The notes: a model not told the origin generated them from the sequence alone. Positions 15,953 to 25,699 are shown, counted from the first letter of the stretch. The stretch: DNA of 64,000 bases from JAIXWP01 sp965247015 (GCA_965247015.1 CBDFGG010000006.1:496001-560000), one strand, 5' to 3'. A program made the numbers and translations.

Positions 15953-16388
15953 GAAGCGATCGCTGACGATCGCGGGTCAAATCTTTTTCTTTTAAATCAT
16001 TACGCTTATCACCGAAGTTTTTTCCTTTCGCAATGGCGATTTTCATTTTCGCCCACCCCTTCTCATTGATAAATACAGTGATCGGTACAATGGTGATTCC
16101 CGTGTCGCGCAATTTGCGATCGATCTTTCTCAACTCCAATTTATCGAGCAAAAGCTTGCGCTCTCTTCTCTCTTTGTGATGAGCGTATCCCGCATTGGCG
16201 TAAGGAGAGATGTTCATGTTGATCACAAACAACTCACCATCTTTCATCTTACAATAGGCTTCGGCAATGTTTGCCTTCCCCGCACGGATACTCTTGATCT
16301 CCGTGCCGGTCAATACCATACCCGCCACAAACTCGTCGAGGAGGAAGTACTGAAATTCGGCTTTTTTATTCTTTATCTCAATTGCCAT
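15945..16388 (-). CDS. smpB: SsrA-binding protein SmpB
   Basis: A 147-residue protein with the SmpB core: KKAEFQYFLLDEFVAGMVL, TGTEIKSIRAGKANI (about 32-46), KDGELFVINMNISPY and the basic C-terminal tail rich in Lys/Arg (GKNFGDKRNDLKEKD). SmpB carries tmRNA to stalled ribosomes in trans-translation. A -7 element, TACTTTTG at 16397-16404, sits 8 nt before the start. It is the first gene of a pair with LOG, overlapping it by 8 nt. Confidence 0.95.
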   Translation of the reverse strand: MAIEIKNKKAEFQYFLLDEFVAGMVLTGTEIKSIRAGKANIAEAYCKMKDGELFVINMNISPYANAGYAHHKERRERKLLLDKLELRKIDRKLRDTGITIVPITVFINEKGWAKMKIAIAKGKNFGDKRNDLKEKDLTRDRQRSLHD

Positions 16389-16396
16389 AAGGATTG

Positions 16397-16404
16397 CAAA
16401 AGTA
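16397..16404 (-). promoter_or_regulatory. TAnnTTTG -7 element, smpB
   Basis: TACTTTTG on the minus strand, 8 nt before ATG 16388. The implied leader is extremely short. Confidence 0.55.
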
Positions 16405-16474
16405 CGATGACTTATCTTTAGAATATCACAAACTAAATTGAATTACATTCGTTCAAAATGAAAAGCGCTCCCGC

Positions 16475-18706
16475 ATGGAGAAACAGCGATTGAAACAACA
16501 CAAAGAACGCACGAGCTGGAGATATTTTTTTCCCTTCCAACTGTTGGTGCTGCATATCAAGAAAAATCACTTGCTATTAGTGCTTTGGGCCTTGTTGTTT
16601 GGTTTCGCTACGCAATTCATCGCCGCTAAATTTGGTGTTCCCCAACAATTTCTAGTTCCTGAATACCGCGGCGCAAGCGGACTTTTCTCTTTCGGCATCG
16701 TTGGTTTTGCGCTCGGAGGATTCATCACTGGCTTCAATCTTTACACCTACATCATGCACGGATACCGCTTTCCGTTCATCGCAACGCTAAGCCGACCGTT
16801 TCATAAATTCTCTCTGAATAATTTCGTGCTTCCCGCGATTTTCATCGTGGTCTATGCGATTTGTAGTTTTAGATTTCAGGTAAATAATGAATTAATACCG
16901 CCGGCAAAAGCTGCCCTCAACATCGTGAGTTTGTTTGTTGGTATTACTTTTTTCCAACTCCTCAGTTACTTCTATTTCTCGCTGACCAATAAAGATGCTA
17001 GTGCATTTGGAAAAGGACAAAAAAGATTTGCTCAAGAAAAAGCACCCGTTGAATCGATTCTTCATCCTAAAATGCGTTGGTCGCGTTGGAGAAATCGCAC
17101 GATCAAATGGCATGTTGAAACGTATATGTCGAGTGTACACAAACTCTCTAGAGCCCGCGACAGTCAACACTATGATAAAGCGGTACTCGAAAGAGTCTTT
17201 TCTCAAAATCACATCAACGCTTCTCGATTTGAAGTAGCATTGATTATATCTTTTTTAGTCATTGGATTTTTTAGAAACTACGAATACTGTATCATTCCTG
17301 CCGCAGCGAGTTCCCTGTTATTTTTCACCATCATCATTATGCTCTTGAGTGTATTGCACTCATGGATCAAAGGATGGACACTCACCCTTTTCATCGGATT
17401 ATTTATCGGGCTCAATTTCTTTTATACCGAATTCAAATGGATCAGTGTGGAAAGTAGAGCTATTGGGATGAATTATCAAACCGAGCCTACCCCCTATCAT
17501 CCGCATCTTATCCGTACTTCGCAAGACACGATTCGAAAAGATATTGCCAATACTATTCAAATTTTAGAAAACTGGAAAAAGAAAACCGGCGAGGCTCGTC
17601 CAAAACTGGTGGTGATTGATTGTTCTGGAGGTGGCTCTAGAAGCGCCTTCTGGACCATGCGTAGTCTTTTGTATGCTGATAGTATTTGTAATAATGATTT
17701 GCTTGATCACACGGTCATGTTTACCGGTGCTTCCGGAGGAATGTTTGGTGCTGCCTATCTGCGCGAGTTGATGTGGCAACAACAAACAAAACAAATCAAT
17801 ATTCAAGATACGATCTACAGCGAGCGCATGGCAAAGGATCTATTGAATCCTGTGATATTATCGATTGCCACGAATGATTGGTTTGTTCGCTTGAATAAAA
17901 TTCAAGACGGTGAAAATACTTACACACAAGACAGAGCCACCACGTTCGAGGCTCAGTTTAATCGCAATACCAACGGCATTCTAGACAAGCGCTTAGAAGA
18001 CTACACCACTGCGGAACAACAAGCCATCATTCCCATGATGGTGCTGTCTCCAACCATTGTAAATGATGGACGACGATTGTTGATCAGCGCGCAGCCGATG
18101 AGTTATTTGACATCAAAATCTACGATCCACTCATTACCAGAAGACATTGAATATTCACGATTCTTTTCTCGACATCAACCTGGAAGATTGCAGTGGGTAA
18201 CAGCGCTTCGAATGAATGCGACCTTCCCCTACATTTTCCCGATGGCATCAATGCCTACAGAGCCGAAGATGGAAATCATGGACGCGGGTTTGCGTGATAA
18301 TTTTGGAATGAAAACGACCGCACAATTCCTTCACACGTTTCGAGATTGGATTGAAAAAAATACCAGCGGTGTAATCATCGTGCAAGCACGCGATCTTCCA
18401 AAATACATGGATTTGGGAAATAAAGAAACGAGTTTATTCGGCAAGTTTACCGCGCCTCTCGGAACCATCTATGGTAATATGACCAAGAGTCAAGATTACA
18501 ACAACGATCAAATGCTAGAGTACTTGCGCAGCGGATATCCTACTGCGATTGATCTGGTGAGTTTTGAATTGCATCAAGATCCTGAAACACAAATTTCATT
18601 GAGTTGGCACTTGACTCAGCGAGAGAAAGCGCACATTCGTCAAGCGACTACCAATAATTATTACTTGCAACAACTCGAAGTATTGCGTTCATTATTGGAG
18701 AAATAA
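16475..18706 (+). CDS. Membrane patatin-like phospholipase
   Basis: A 743-residue protein with a multi-pass N-terminal half. Hydrophobic segments lie near residues 24-50, 65-90, 110-132, 150-170 and 250-315. A C-terminal patatin-like domain runs from about residue 375. Its motifs are VVIDCSGGGSRSAFW (oxyanion loop), FTGASGGMFGA (GASGG nucleophile Ser, about residue 427) and IMDAGLRDNFGM (catalytic Asp). Its substrates are probably membrane lipids at the inner membrane. It is divergent from smpB across an 86-nt gap and convergent with the cytochrome gene, 7 nt apart. Confidence 0.8.
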   Translation: MEKQRLKQHKERTSWRYFFPFQLLVLHIKKNHLLLVLWALLFGFATQFIAAKFGVPQQFLVPEYRGASGLFSFGIVGFALGGFITGFNLYTYIMHGYRFPFIATLSRPFHKFSLNNFVLPAIFIVVYAICSFRFQVNNELIPPAKAALNIVSLFVGITFFQLLSYFYFSLTNKDASAFGKGQKRFAQEKAPVESILHPKMRWSRWRNRTIKWHVETYMSSVHKLSRARDSQHYDKAVLERVFSQNHINASRFEVALIISFLVIGFFRNYEYCIIPAAASSLLFFTIIIMLLSVLHSWIKGWTLTLFIGLFIGLNFFYTEFKWISVESRAIGMNYQTEPTPYHPHLIRTSQDTIRKDIANTIQILENWKKKTGEARPKLVVIDCSGGGSRSAFWTMRSLLYADSICNNDLLDHTVMFTGASGGMFGAAYLRELMWQQQTKQINIQDTIYSERMAKDLLNPVILSIATNDWFVRLNKIQDGENTYTQDRATTFEAQFNRNTNGILDKRLEDYTTAEQQAIIPMMVLSPTIVNDGRRLLISAQPMSYLTSKSTIHSLPEDIEYSRFFSRHQPGRLQWVTALRMNATFPYIFPMASMPTEPKMEIMDAGLRDNFGMKTTAQFLHTFRDWIEKNTSGVIIVQARDLPKYMDLGNKETSLFGKFTAPLGTIYGNMTKSQDYNNDQMLEYLRSGYPTAIDLVSFELHQDPETQISLSWHLTQREKAHIRQATTNNYYLQQLEVLRSLLEK

Positions 18707-18713
18707 TCGCCGC

Positions 18714-20639
18714 TTACGCGACGATTTTTCTCACCATGGTCTTTCCTGTTTCGCTTACCATGCGCACGATATACGTTCCTCTCGCGAGGTTGTGTTGCAT
18801 TGACTCCGTTCCCACATTGGCCTTCCATTGACGAATCATTTTACCGTTCGCATCATAGAGATAGACATTTGCTTTTTCCTGTGATTGAATGGTCAATAAG
18901 TGTTGCAATGCATTCCATTGAATCGTTCCGAAACGCTGATCTTTTTCATCAATATTGATGTATTCCTCGAAAGCAATTTCACTTGATTTCATGAGGACCG
19001 GTGCTTTGTCCGCAGCGTTGAACATCGTTTCAAATGTTTCAATTTCTGGGGTGTTTGCATCAAACATCGGCATCGCCCAATTCGGCGGCACGCTTTGATA
19101 GTATACTTCTACGATCACTGTTAATTCGCCTGCATAACCATCCAACGGTACACGATAGTAAGTGCGGTCACTGCCTGTACCTTCGGTTGGATCATTATTA
19201 AAATCAGGATCATTTACATTCAATACAATCTCAGTAGTATCCGCTTGTGGATGCGTGCTGCTGTGTCCTTTCGGAGTGAGGCGATTGTCCTTCAGATGAG
19301 AAGCGCCGCGCTCTAGAATGATCGTTCGGTTTCCGTTGACATCCCCCATGACCATTTCATAAATCTGCACATCATCTTCATTTCTGATATGTGTATGATG
19401 TGGTTCGAATTGATCATCTTCACCATTGATGTAATAATCATTATCAAAACCACCACTCTGCCAAAGCACACCATTGCTAGCATCGCGCACCGTAACGTGC
19501 ATACTCATTCTACGCGCAGGATAACCGCTTGGCATCTTATGTCCCGTAAGATTTGTCAATAACACATTGAAGTAAACTGAATCTGCATCGCGATCTTCTT
19601 CATTCACTTGAATCGTGATTGAATTATTTTGAAGATTGGTAATGGTTTTAGAAATGGTTTCATCAAATGCCGCTTCCGTCGCAGCGATACCAAGCGCTTC
19701 ACGATTATCTTTCAAGAGCGCCAACATAAATGCATTTCCACCTACCAATTCATGCAATCCATAAGGCTCACGTGGAGGAGTGTTATATCCTGTTGCGATG
19801 CGTACTGATTGTTTTGGTAAACGAGGTACGTGACAACCTTGACAAGAAATTCCTTGTGCGGGGTATTGGCTATTGAGCCATTCGTGCCAGGTCGCTTGTT
19901 CAACGAATTCCGCGCCCGTGGCTTCACCTGCGAGGTCTACTGTTTGTGTCACGAGTGAGTGACATGCCGCGCAAAGTTTGCTATCATTGATATGTGCACC
20001 GTGCTCTGGAGTGTATCCACTGCTGAGCGCCATCGGTGTAATCAGAGGACTAGTGTATGGACCGTAAGCCATTTTATTTGGATCAAAAAACATACGGCCT
20101 GTATGCAATGCTACTTCTGGTTGTGGCGTCTGACGGTGACAAGCGAGACATGAAACCCCATCGAGCGCCACACTGTCCTCCACCATTTCGGCGATAGAGT
20201 AATGATCTTGACCAAGACTTTCTGCCGCATATTTTCCCATCGGAGCATGGCATGTAGTACATACCGATTCGAGTTCCGCTTGATGCGCGGGATTCGTCAG
20301 TACTTCGTGACTCACCTTTGCTCTCCAATAAGGATCCTTTGCGGAATTGGCCATCATCGAGCTGCTCCAATCATCCACTACATTCACGTCATTGCCGAAG
20401 AAGTCGACGTTTGCAACGCCCGTGGGATCAGCGCCGTGGCAATGATCACAAGTACCTGCAGAAGCAAACATATCATTCTCGCCTTGAAAGAGCGAGTCCA
20501 AAAGCATTGATCTGAGATGACCGTGATCGAAATATTTCTCCGCTTGTGTAGCAGCAGGAGACCATTGAAGATAGAGCAATCCAGAAGAGAGAACAGCGAT
20601 AGATACGACTAAGTATTTCGCGGCGTGTTTTGGTTTCAT
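18714..20639 (-). CDS. Pentaheme c-type cytochrome with T9SS-type tail
   Basis: ATG 20639 (MKPKHAAKYLVVSIAV) is the start. The earlier ATG at 20666 lies inside the RNase P RNA gene. The 641-residue product has a signal anchor and five CxxCH heme-binding motifs (CDHCH, CTTCH, CLACH, CAACH, CQGCH) in the first 300 residues. A beta-rich domain follows, and the last 70 residues (NVYLYDANGKMIRQ and ARGTYIVRM) resemble a type A T9SS sorting domain. It is likely an exported electron carrier. No partner redox genes are adjacent. Confidence 0.8.
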   Translation of the reverse strand: MKPKHAAKYLVVSIAVLSSGLLYLQWSPAATQAEKYFDHGHLRSMLLDSLFQGENDMFASAGTCDHCHGADPTGVANVDFFGNDVNVVDDWSSSMMANSAKDPYWRAKVSHEVLTNPAHQAELESVCTTCHAPMGKYAAESLGQDHYSIAEMVEDSVALDGVSCLACHRQTPQPEVALHTGRMFFDPNKMAYGPYTSPLITPMALSSGYTPEHGAHINDSKLCAACHSLVTQTVDLAGEATGAEFVEQATWHEWLNSQYPAQGISCQGCHVPRLPKQSVRIATGYNTPPREPYGLHELVGGNAFMLALLKDNREALGIAATEAAFDETISKTITNLQNNSITIQVNEEDRDADSVYFNVLLTNLTGHKMPSGYPARRMSMHVTVRDASNGVLWQSGGFDNDYYINGEDDQFEPHHTHIRNEDDVQIYEMVMGDVNGNRTIILERGASHLKDNRLTPKGHSSTHPQADTTEIVLNVNDPDFNNDPTEGTGSDRTYYRVPLDGYAGELTVIVEVYYQSVPPNWAMPMFDANTPEIETFETMFNAADKAPVLMKSSEIAFEEYINIDEKDQRFGTIQWNALQHLLTIQSQEKANVYLYDANGKMIRQWKANVGTESMQHNLARGTYIVRMVSETGKTMVRKIVA

Positions 20640-20658
20640 ACTCAAAAATAGGAAAAAA

Positions 20659-21037
20659 GAAAACATCCACCTATAAGCCGAGTTCTGTATATTTCTCCGA
20701 AAAAAAATATCTTCATCATTTATCTATGCGACCTACCCTCCGAGACCGGACGAGCCGCCCTTCATTTGCATCACCGAAGCAATGCAAATCCCCGGTCTAC
20801 ATGGTCTTACAGCCCACAAGGTTTACCAACTCTTTCCATTGCTGAAAAAAGTAGCGGGCTCTTACCCCGCTGTTTCATCCTTACCTCACCGGAGTGAGGC
20901 GGTTTTCTTTTCTGTAGCACTGTCTGTCATCTCAGAATTACTTCATCGACGCCCCCGCTTTTCACAGGGTGTGGCGCTCTGCGCTGCCCGGACTTTCCTC
21001 CCTCCTTTCGAAGAGCGATGAAGCGGTGAATGTTTTC
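20659..21037 (-). ncRNA. rnpB: RNase P RNA
   Basis: On the minus strand the 5' region carries GGAGGAAAGTCCGGGC and the 3' end carries ACAGAACTCGGCTTATAGG, the two most conserved signatures of bacterial RNase P RNA. The internal GTAAACCTTGTGGGCTGTAAG-like stretch and AGGGTAGGTCGC also fit. The ends were set by the P1 stem: GAAAACATTCACC at 21037-21025 pairs with GGTGGATGTTTTC at 20671-20659 with one G-T wobble. The length of 379 nt is normal for type A. A TATCTTTG -7 element (21042-21049) lies just upstream. This is the catalytic RNA that matures tRNA 5' ends. Confidence 0.95.
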
Positions 21038-21041
21038 GCGG

Positions 21042-21049
21042 CAAAGATA
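21042..21049 (-). promoter_or_regulatory. rnpB -7 promoter element
   Basis: TATCTTTG on the minus strand, 4 nt before the first base of the P1 stem, which places the transcription start at about the right position. Confidence 0.6.
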
Positions 21050-21125
21050 AGAAGTAGTGAATAACTCTGTTGATATATGTGAATTCACGAATTGTTAATA
21101 CATCATTGATAAACCTACTTTTGAA

Positions 21126-21713
21126 TTGGCAGAAATCGTAAACCTAATTATTGAAGACATGCTAACGATTTTTGGAAGAAAGAAGTTAACTCCCGAAAGA
21201 ACGGCACATATATTTACCCATACGATCATCGAAACGGTGGAGAATGGGTTCCCTGAAGTAGCAGGCATCATCAATGATAGCCCTGAGTTTGTTATTGCAC
21301 CTTCTGTTAATCCAGAAGATATTGGTCGTTTCCTTATGATTGTGATCGCAGGAAACTTCAATTACATTCCACAACACTTTACTGACGGGCAAGACAAAGA
21401 AATCATCGATCATTGCATCGAGAAATTTGCTCCTGTATTCGATCTCACTACTTCAGAATTTAAAGTGAAGGTGAAAGAATATCAGAGCTTCATGTGTCGC
21501 GTAAATGCTCCATCAAAAAATACACTTTACGCAATGAGTAAAGCGGTATTTTTCAAATACGATCTCATCGATTGTCAAGATGATTATTTCAAAATGATGA
21601 AAACTCCTAATCCAATTTTCTGCAAAAATTTGGATGAAGTGATGAGAAATTTCCTTTGGGATTGGGAAGCATTCAATGAGAAATACAAAGTGATTAGCTC
21701 TTCTGCAGCATAA
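21126..21713 (+). CDS. Hypothetical protein, about 184-195 aa
   Basis: The longest frame starts with TTG 21126; the first ATG is 21159 (MLTIFGRKKL), giving 184 residues. A TACTTTTG -7 element at 21116-21123 ends 2 nt before the TTG, so a start at 21159 is more plausible. The product is soluble and helical with no signal peptide. I recognise no family. It ends 24 nt before an intrinsic terminator. Confidence 0.65.
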   Translation: MAEIVNLIIEDMLTIFGRKKLTPERTAHIFTHTIIETVENGFPEVAGIINDSPEFVIAPSVNPEDIGRFLMIVIAGNFNYIPQHFTDGQDKEIIDHCIEKFAPVFDLTTSEFKVKVKEYQSFMCRVNAPSKNTLYAMSKAVFFKYDLIDCQDDYFKMMKTPNPIFCKNLDEVMRNFLWDWEAFNEKYKVISSSAA

Positions 21714-21737
21714 TCCTTTTTCGATATTACTTTTACA

Positions 21738-21762
21738 GCCGACGAATTAGTCGGCTTTTTTT
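21738..21762 (+). terminator. Intrinsic terminator abutting mscS
   Basis: Stem GCCGAC / GTCGGC with a GAATTA loop and seven T residues. The next base is the A of the mscS start codon. Confidence 0.85.
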
Positions 21763-22557
21763 ATGGCACTAGGAAATATATTCTCATACTCGCAACGCAT
21801 CCTACAAGCGATTGTAGGCTACATGCCCACTCTCATTTCTTCTATCCTTGTATTGGTGATCGGCTTCTACGCGATCGGTTGGCTTATGCGCTTGGTCAAT
21901 GCAGCAATGGAGAAAAAAGAATTTGACATCTCTCTCCAAAGCTTCGTGCGAAGCCTTATCAATGTAGTATTAAAAGTTGTTTTATTAATTACCGTAGCAG
22001 GAATGCTCGGCATTCATACAACATCATTTGTAGCGGTATTAGGAGCCGCTGGTTTGGCCGTTGGTCTTGCCTTGCAAGGATCACTATCCAATTTCGCCGG
22101 AGGAGTTTTAATCCTATTCTTTAAGCCATACAAAGTAGGCGACACCATCGAAGTAGGAAGTACTACTGGTGAAGTTTTGGAAATTCAAATTTTCAATACC
22201 ATCCTAAAAACAGGCGACCACCGAACGATCATTCTGCCCAATGGTGCTGTATCAAATAACACCATCATCAATCACACCCGCATCGGCACCGTCCGCACGG
22301 CGATTGAAGTAAGCTTCGCTTTAGATTCAGATTTTGAAAAAATAAAAGACCTTTTTGTAAAAAGTACAAAAACTGACTCCCGCATCCTAAGCGACCTAGA
22401 CACATCCGCTACCATCTCTCACATCGGAGAAGGCTTCGCCACCATCCGCCTCACCTACTTCACCAAAAACACCGACAAATCCTCCGTCCAAAACAACATA
22501 CACACTGAGATTATTCGAGTGCTGAAATCGGAAGGGGTTGCGGTGCATAGTTCTTAG
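21763..22557 (+). CDS. Small-conductance mechanosensitive channel (MscS family)
   Basis: A 264-residue MscS channel. Membrane segments lie near 15-40, 60-80 and 85-110. The pore-lining TM3 is Gly/Ala-rich (GAAGLAVGLALQGSLSNFAGG), followed by FFKPYKVGDTIEVG and the vestibule motif ILPNGAVSNNTIINHT. It opens under membrane tension to release solutes after hypo-osmotic shock. The start codon directly follows the T tract of a terminator, leaving no room for a leader unless transcription reads through. The TAG stop sits in a heptamer word (TTCTTAGTTCG) shared with the cutC end. Confidence 0.93.
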   Translation: MALGNIFSYSQRILQAIVGYMPTLISSILVLVIGFYAIGWLMRLVNAAMEKKEFDISLQSFVRSLINVVLKVVLLITVAGMLGIHTTSFVAVLGAAGLAVGLALQGSLSNFAGGVLILFFKPYKVGDTIEVGSTTGEVLEIQIFNTILKTGDHRTIILPNGAVSNNTIINHTRIGTVRTAIEVSFALDSDFEKIKDLFVKSTKTDSRILSDLDTSATISHIGEGFATIRLTYFTKNTDKSSVQNNIHTEIIRVLKSEGVAVHSS

Positions 22558-22957
22558 TTCGAGATTCTTGGTTCTCGATTCTCGATTCTCAATTTTCGAT
22601 TCTCAATTTTCGATTCTCAATTTTCGATTCTCATTCCGAATTGGGTTTGTCCACGGGTTGGGCCTCTCGCTCCGTTCATTATTGTAATTGCAAAGCAATT
22701 ACAATATTCTCTACGCTCGAGGACCCATTGCGCCGTATATGAAATGGGAAAAAATAAAAAAGTGAAGGCACAAAGTGCCTTCACTTTTTTATTTTTTCCC
22801 ATTCAGCGAGCGAACACTGTTCCCTGAGTGCCACCCTGAGCCTGTCGTAGGGCGGAGCATTTGATCAAGCGCAGCGCAGATTAAATGCGAAGTCGAAGGG
22901 TGGTGCCAACCCGTGGACAAACCTCCTCCAAGAACCTAGAACCAAGAACCAAGAATA
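22549..22957. repeat. Composite palindromic element C
   Basis: Fills the convergent gap between mscS and the zincin gene. About twelve 7-nt words (GTTCTTA, ATTCTCG, then alternating GATTCTC and AATTTTC) follow mscS, and AAGAACC words (about 22928-22950) mirror them on the other side. Inside are GTTTGTCCACGGG and CCCGTGGACAAAC ends, a GTAATTGCAAAGCAATTAC palindrome, the central terminator, and a right arm with CCCTGAGCCTGTCGTAGGG plus the same ATTTGATCAAGCG block as elements A and B. Confidence 0.85.
22745..22801. terminator. Bidirectional terminator core C
   Basis: Stem AGTGAAGGCAC / GTGCCTTCACT around an AAA loop, with flanking A-rich and T-rich tracts and outer GGG / CCC closing pairs. It shares only the innermost GGCACAAAGTGCC and the tract layout with cores A and B. 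Confidence 0.75.
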
Positions 22958-25543
22958 CTAATTCTCCATCGCCAACTTGATCACCAATCTCACGTGATCG
23001 CGGTGTGCTTTTGTTAGGGCGTCTGGTGAGGAGCCGGTGGCCATCATTTGATCGATGCGCTTTAGTTCTGACAAGGTCATGCTGCGCACTACGATGTTCT
23101 GATTGTTTTGTGGATCCAACATCTTGATCAAACGATTCACGTATGCTACTTGTAAGTTTTGACGCACTGTGTTTACAGCGGTTTTTGCATCTGCTTGGAA
23201 AATAGAATTGGTCAAATCCGTCATCACTTCATCCAATGTGTAAGTATTGCCATACATCTTGCTATCCACAATACGCAGCAATACGCTAGGGTGTAACAAG
23301 TGATTCAAACATTCCAATTGCATGGATAAAATGCGCTGGTGAATATTTGGATCATCGTTATCAACGAAGTGACTAAATCCGCGGCGTTGAGCGAGCAAAT
23401 AATTGTACAATCCATTGGCACTGCTCATCACATCGGGAGCGAATGCATATTTTGAAAGTGCCGCCATTGCTGCCTTTTGCTTCTCTTCTTCTACCGGAGT
23501 TAATGGAAGTTTTGTTGTCGCTTGACCGAAATAACTTCTATCATAATGCACACCACCAATCTGACGTGTCATCACTCTTGTTTGAATAGCATACTCTCCT
23601 GTTGCTACTAAATATGCTTGCAACAATTCTTCATACGATTCATTGGTCGCTTGGAATTTCGTTACCAATTCTGGAAGAATGGCGTTGACCAAATCACAAC
23701 GCTCTGCTGCATAAGCTACGGGATCACTGCTCAAATCGTAGATGTTTACATCTGGATCGATACCGCGACCGCTGGAGCGCATATCATCTGCATCATTACC
23801 ATACGCCAACTTTGGATCAACGCTGCGATCTGTAATTTTTCTCAAACGCAACTCTTCAAATAACGGATCACTCGATGGTGCGCTGTATCCGTATTCAATC
23901 ACCCACTTATCGTATGGTCCAACTTTCACATCGCAATACAATGATTGTTGCTTCTGATCTTTTTGATAATTGAACGCAGGATATTCCATTACTGAATTAC
24001 ACAAACCTTCCTTCTCAATCTTCGCTGGATTCTTGATATCCGCAATGCTCTGCATGGTTGAAGCGCGCATGTTGTGCGTCAATCCGAGTGTGTGTCCCAC
24101 TTCGTGCAATACAAGTCTGTAAAGCATTTGCTTTACAATTTCCATTTGTGCTACTTTGTCTACACCAAGCACAGTCGCTGCGGTAGAGCCAAACGCTGCT
24201 TGCTGCGAAGCCATTTCTGATGCGGAGCAAAACATGGGATTGCGCAACTGATGTTCGCGCATCATTTCCAATTTCTCATCTGTCAACATTGCTGATGTGC
24301 TGAACACTCCATCAAACTTCACACGATTAGAAATTGCTACCCACTCCAACATGATATCAGCACCAAGAATTTGTCCTGTGCGAGGATTCACGAAGCTCGG
24401 ACCGTAGCCACCAAAAGGCGGTTGTGATGAACTGGTCCAACGGATCACGTTGTAACGAATATCACCTGCATCCCAAGTTGCATCGTCTGGTTGGATTTTG
24501 CACACTACCGCATTTTTGAAGCCTGCCATTTCAAACGCTTCATTCCAGCGCTCGCATGCATCTTTGATCACTTCTCTATATTCAACTGGAGTTGTATTTT
24601 CAATCCAATAAGTAATAGGCTCTACTGGCTCTGATAGTTGTGCATTTGGATCTTTTTTCTCCAAGTGCCAACGGTGAATCACGTCGCGATATGGCGCAGC
24701 TTCAAAGGAAGTCATGTCTGTGATCTGCGTAGAAAAATATCCAATGCGTGGATCATCTTTTCTACTCGCATAATTATTATTCGGCACTTCCAAAATCGTG
24801 TGCTGATAAGTAATGGTCAAGTTGCGAGGATCAGTCATTGCGCTGTTTCCGCCCATGGGTGAGTTATTTTCATAAACATAATTCACCAACACTTCTGTAT
24901 TCTTATCATAGTTATTGACGCGAGCCACGCGTGATTTACTTCCGCTCAATTGCCCTAGTGGATTCGGCGGGAAGCCAGGAGGCGAAGGGAATTTGATCAA
25001 TTGAAATTTCTCTGAAAGAAAAATTCCATCTGCATCAATCAAATATGTTTTCTTGTCATTTGATGTTTGTTCGATTTTCTCTGAAGCGAGAATCGCTGTA
25101 TTGATATTTGCATCCTTTGCCTTGCTGATCGCGTTGTTTGGATCGAAATAAAAATCGGTATTTTCTTGAATCACATCCAACTTCTCATAGTTTTTTGCGA
25201 AGCGAATAATTTTTGAATCACCAAAAGACCCTTTGAAATAGCCTGTTCCAGGAGGTGCGTTTTCAATATGATTGAAATAGATGTACTCCTTATTGAGTTG
25301 ATCTTCGCGTACAGCCATGTACGATTTCCCAGTCACTGTATCTCTATACAATGTAAATAGTCCATCATACTTCACACATTTTTTAACGAGGTCGCCAAAT
25401 TTGTCCTCTTCTTTTTTCTGCTCGGTCTCTGCACCTTTCTTTCCTTTCTTCTTCTTGCTCTTTTCCTCTGCTTGCGCAAAAGCTGACGTTCCGATCATCG
25501 TCAATCCAGACATGACGACTATTGATAGTAGTACTCTTTTCAT
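22958..25543 (-). CDS. Exported zinc metalloprotease (DUF5117/DUF4953-type)
   Basis: An 861-residue protein with a signal peptide (about 1-23), then a Lys/Glu-rich segment. The metzincin-like active site is HEVGHTLGLTH: H480, E481, H484 and H490, in the extended HExxHxxGxxH form. The layout (DUF5118/5117-like N-terminal half, WNEAFEMAGFKNAVV before the site, C-terminal helical part) matches the large Bacteroidota zinc-dependent metalloproteases. It is probably periplasmic or surface-exposed. The stop TAG is followed at once by sense-oriented TTCTTGG words of element C. Confidence 0.85.
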   Translation of the reverse strand: MKRVLLSIVVMSGLTMIGTSAFAQAEEKSKKKKGKKGAETEQKKEEDKFGDLVKKCVKYDGLFTLYRDTVTGKSYMAVREDQLNKEYIYFNHIENAPPGTGYFKGSFGDSKIIRFAKNYEKLDVIQENTDFYFDPNNAISKAKDANINTAILASEKIEQTSNDKKTYLIDADGIFLSEKFQLIKFPSPPGFPPNPLGQLSGSKSRVARVNNYDKNTEVLVNYVYENNSPMGGNSAMTDPRNLTITYQHTILEVPNNNYASRKDDPRIGYFSTQITDMTSFEAAPYRDVIHRWHLEKKDPNAQLSEPVEPITYWIENTTPVEYREVIKDACERWNEAFEMAGFKNAVVCKIQPDDATWDAGDIRYNVIRWTSSSQPPFGGYGPSFVNPRTGQILGADIMLEWVAISNRVKFDGVFSTSAMLTDEKLEMMREHQLRNPMFCSASEMASQQAAFGSTAATVLGVDKVAQMEIVKQMLYRLVLHEVGHTLGLTHNMRASTMQSIADIKNPAKIEKEGLCNSVMEYPAFNYQKDQKQQSLYCDVKVGPYDKWVIEYGYSAPSSDPLFEELRLRKITDRSVDPKLAYGNDADDMRSSGRGIDPDVNIYDLSSDPVAYAAERCDLVNAILPELVTKFQATNESYEELLQAYLVATGEYAIQTRVMTRQIGGVHYDRSYFGQATTKLPLTPVEEEKQKAAMAALSKYAFAPDVMSSANGLYNYLLAQRRGFSHFVDNDDPNIHQRILSMQLECLNHLLHPSVLLRIVDSKMYGNTYTLDEVMTDLTNSIFQADAKTAVNTVRQNLQVAYVNRLIKMLDPQNNQNIVVRSMTLSELKRIDQMMATGSSPDALTKAHRDHVRLVIKLAMEN

Positions 25544-25699
25544 TGGTTTTTATTTGGTGGTCTAAACTAAATAAAACTCATTTATTATTCTCTTAATATT
25601 CAATAAATCCTCTTGATTCGGGTTAAACGGCAAAGTTTGACATCAAAATGCAACGAAATCTGAATGAATAGTGTCATATTTACACTTTGACATTTTAGC

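Noticed and set aside
20640..20666. N-terminal extension of the cytochrome from ATG 20666
   Set aside because: It lies in the 3' end of RNase P RNA; the hydrophobic signal follows ATG 20639.
25636..25693. Operator made of two TTTGACAT repeats before the lectin-like gene
   Set aside because: The repeats are 50 nt apart and the second resembles a -7 promoter sequence; too little to call a regulator site.
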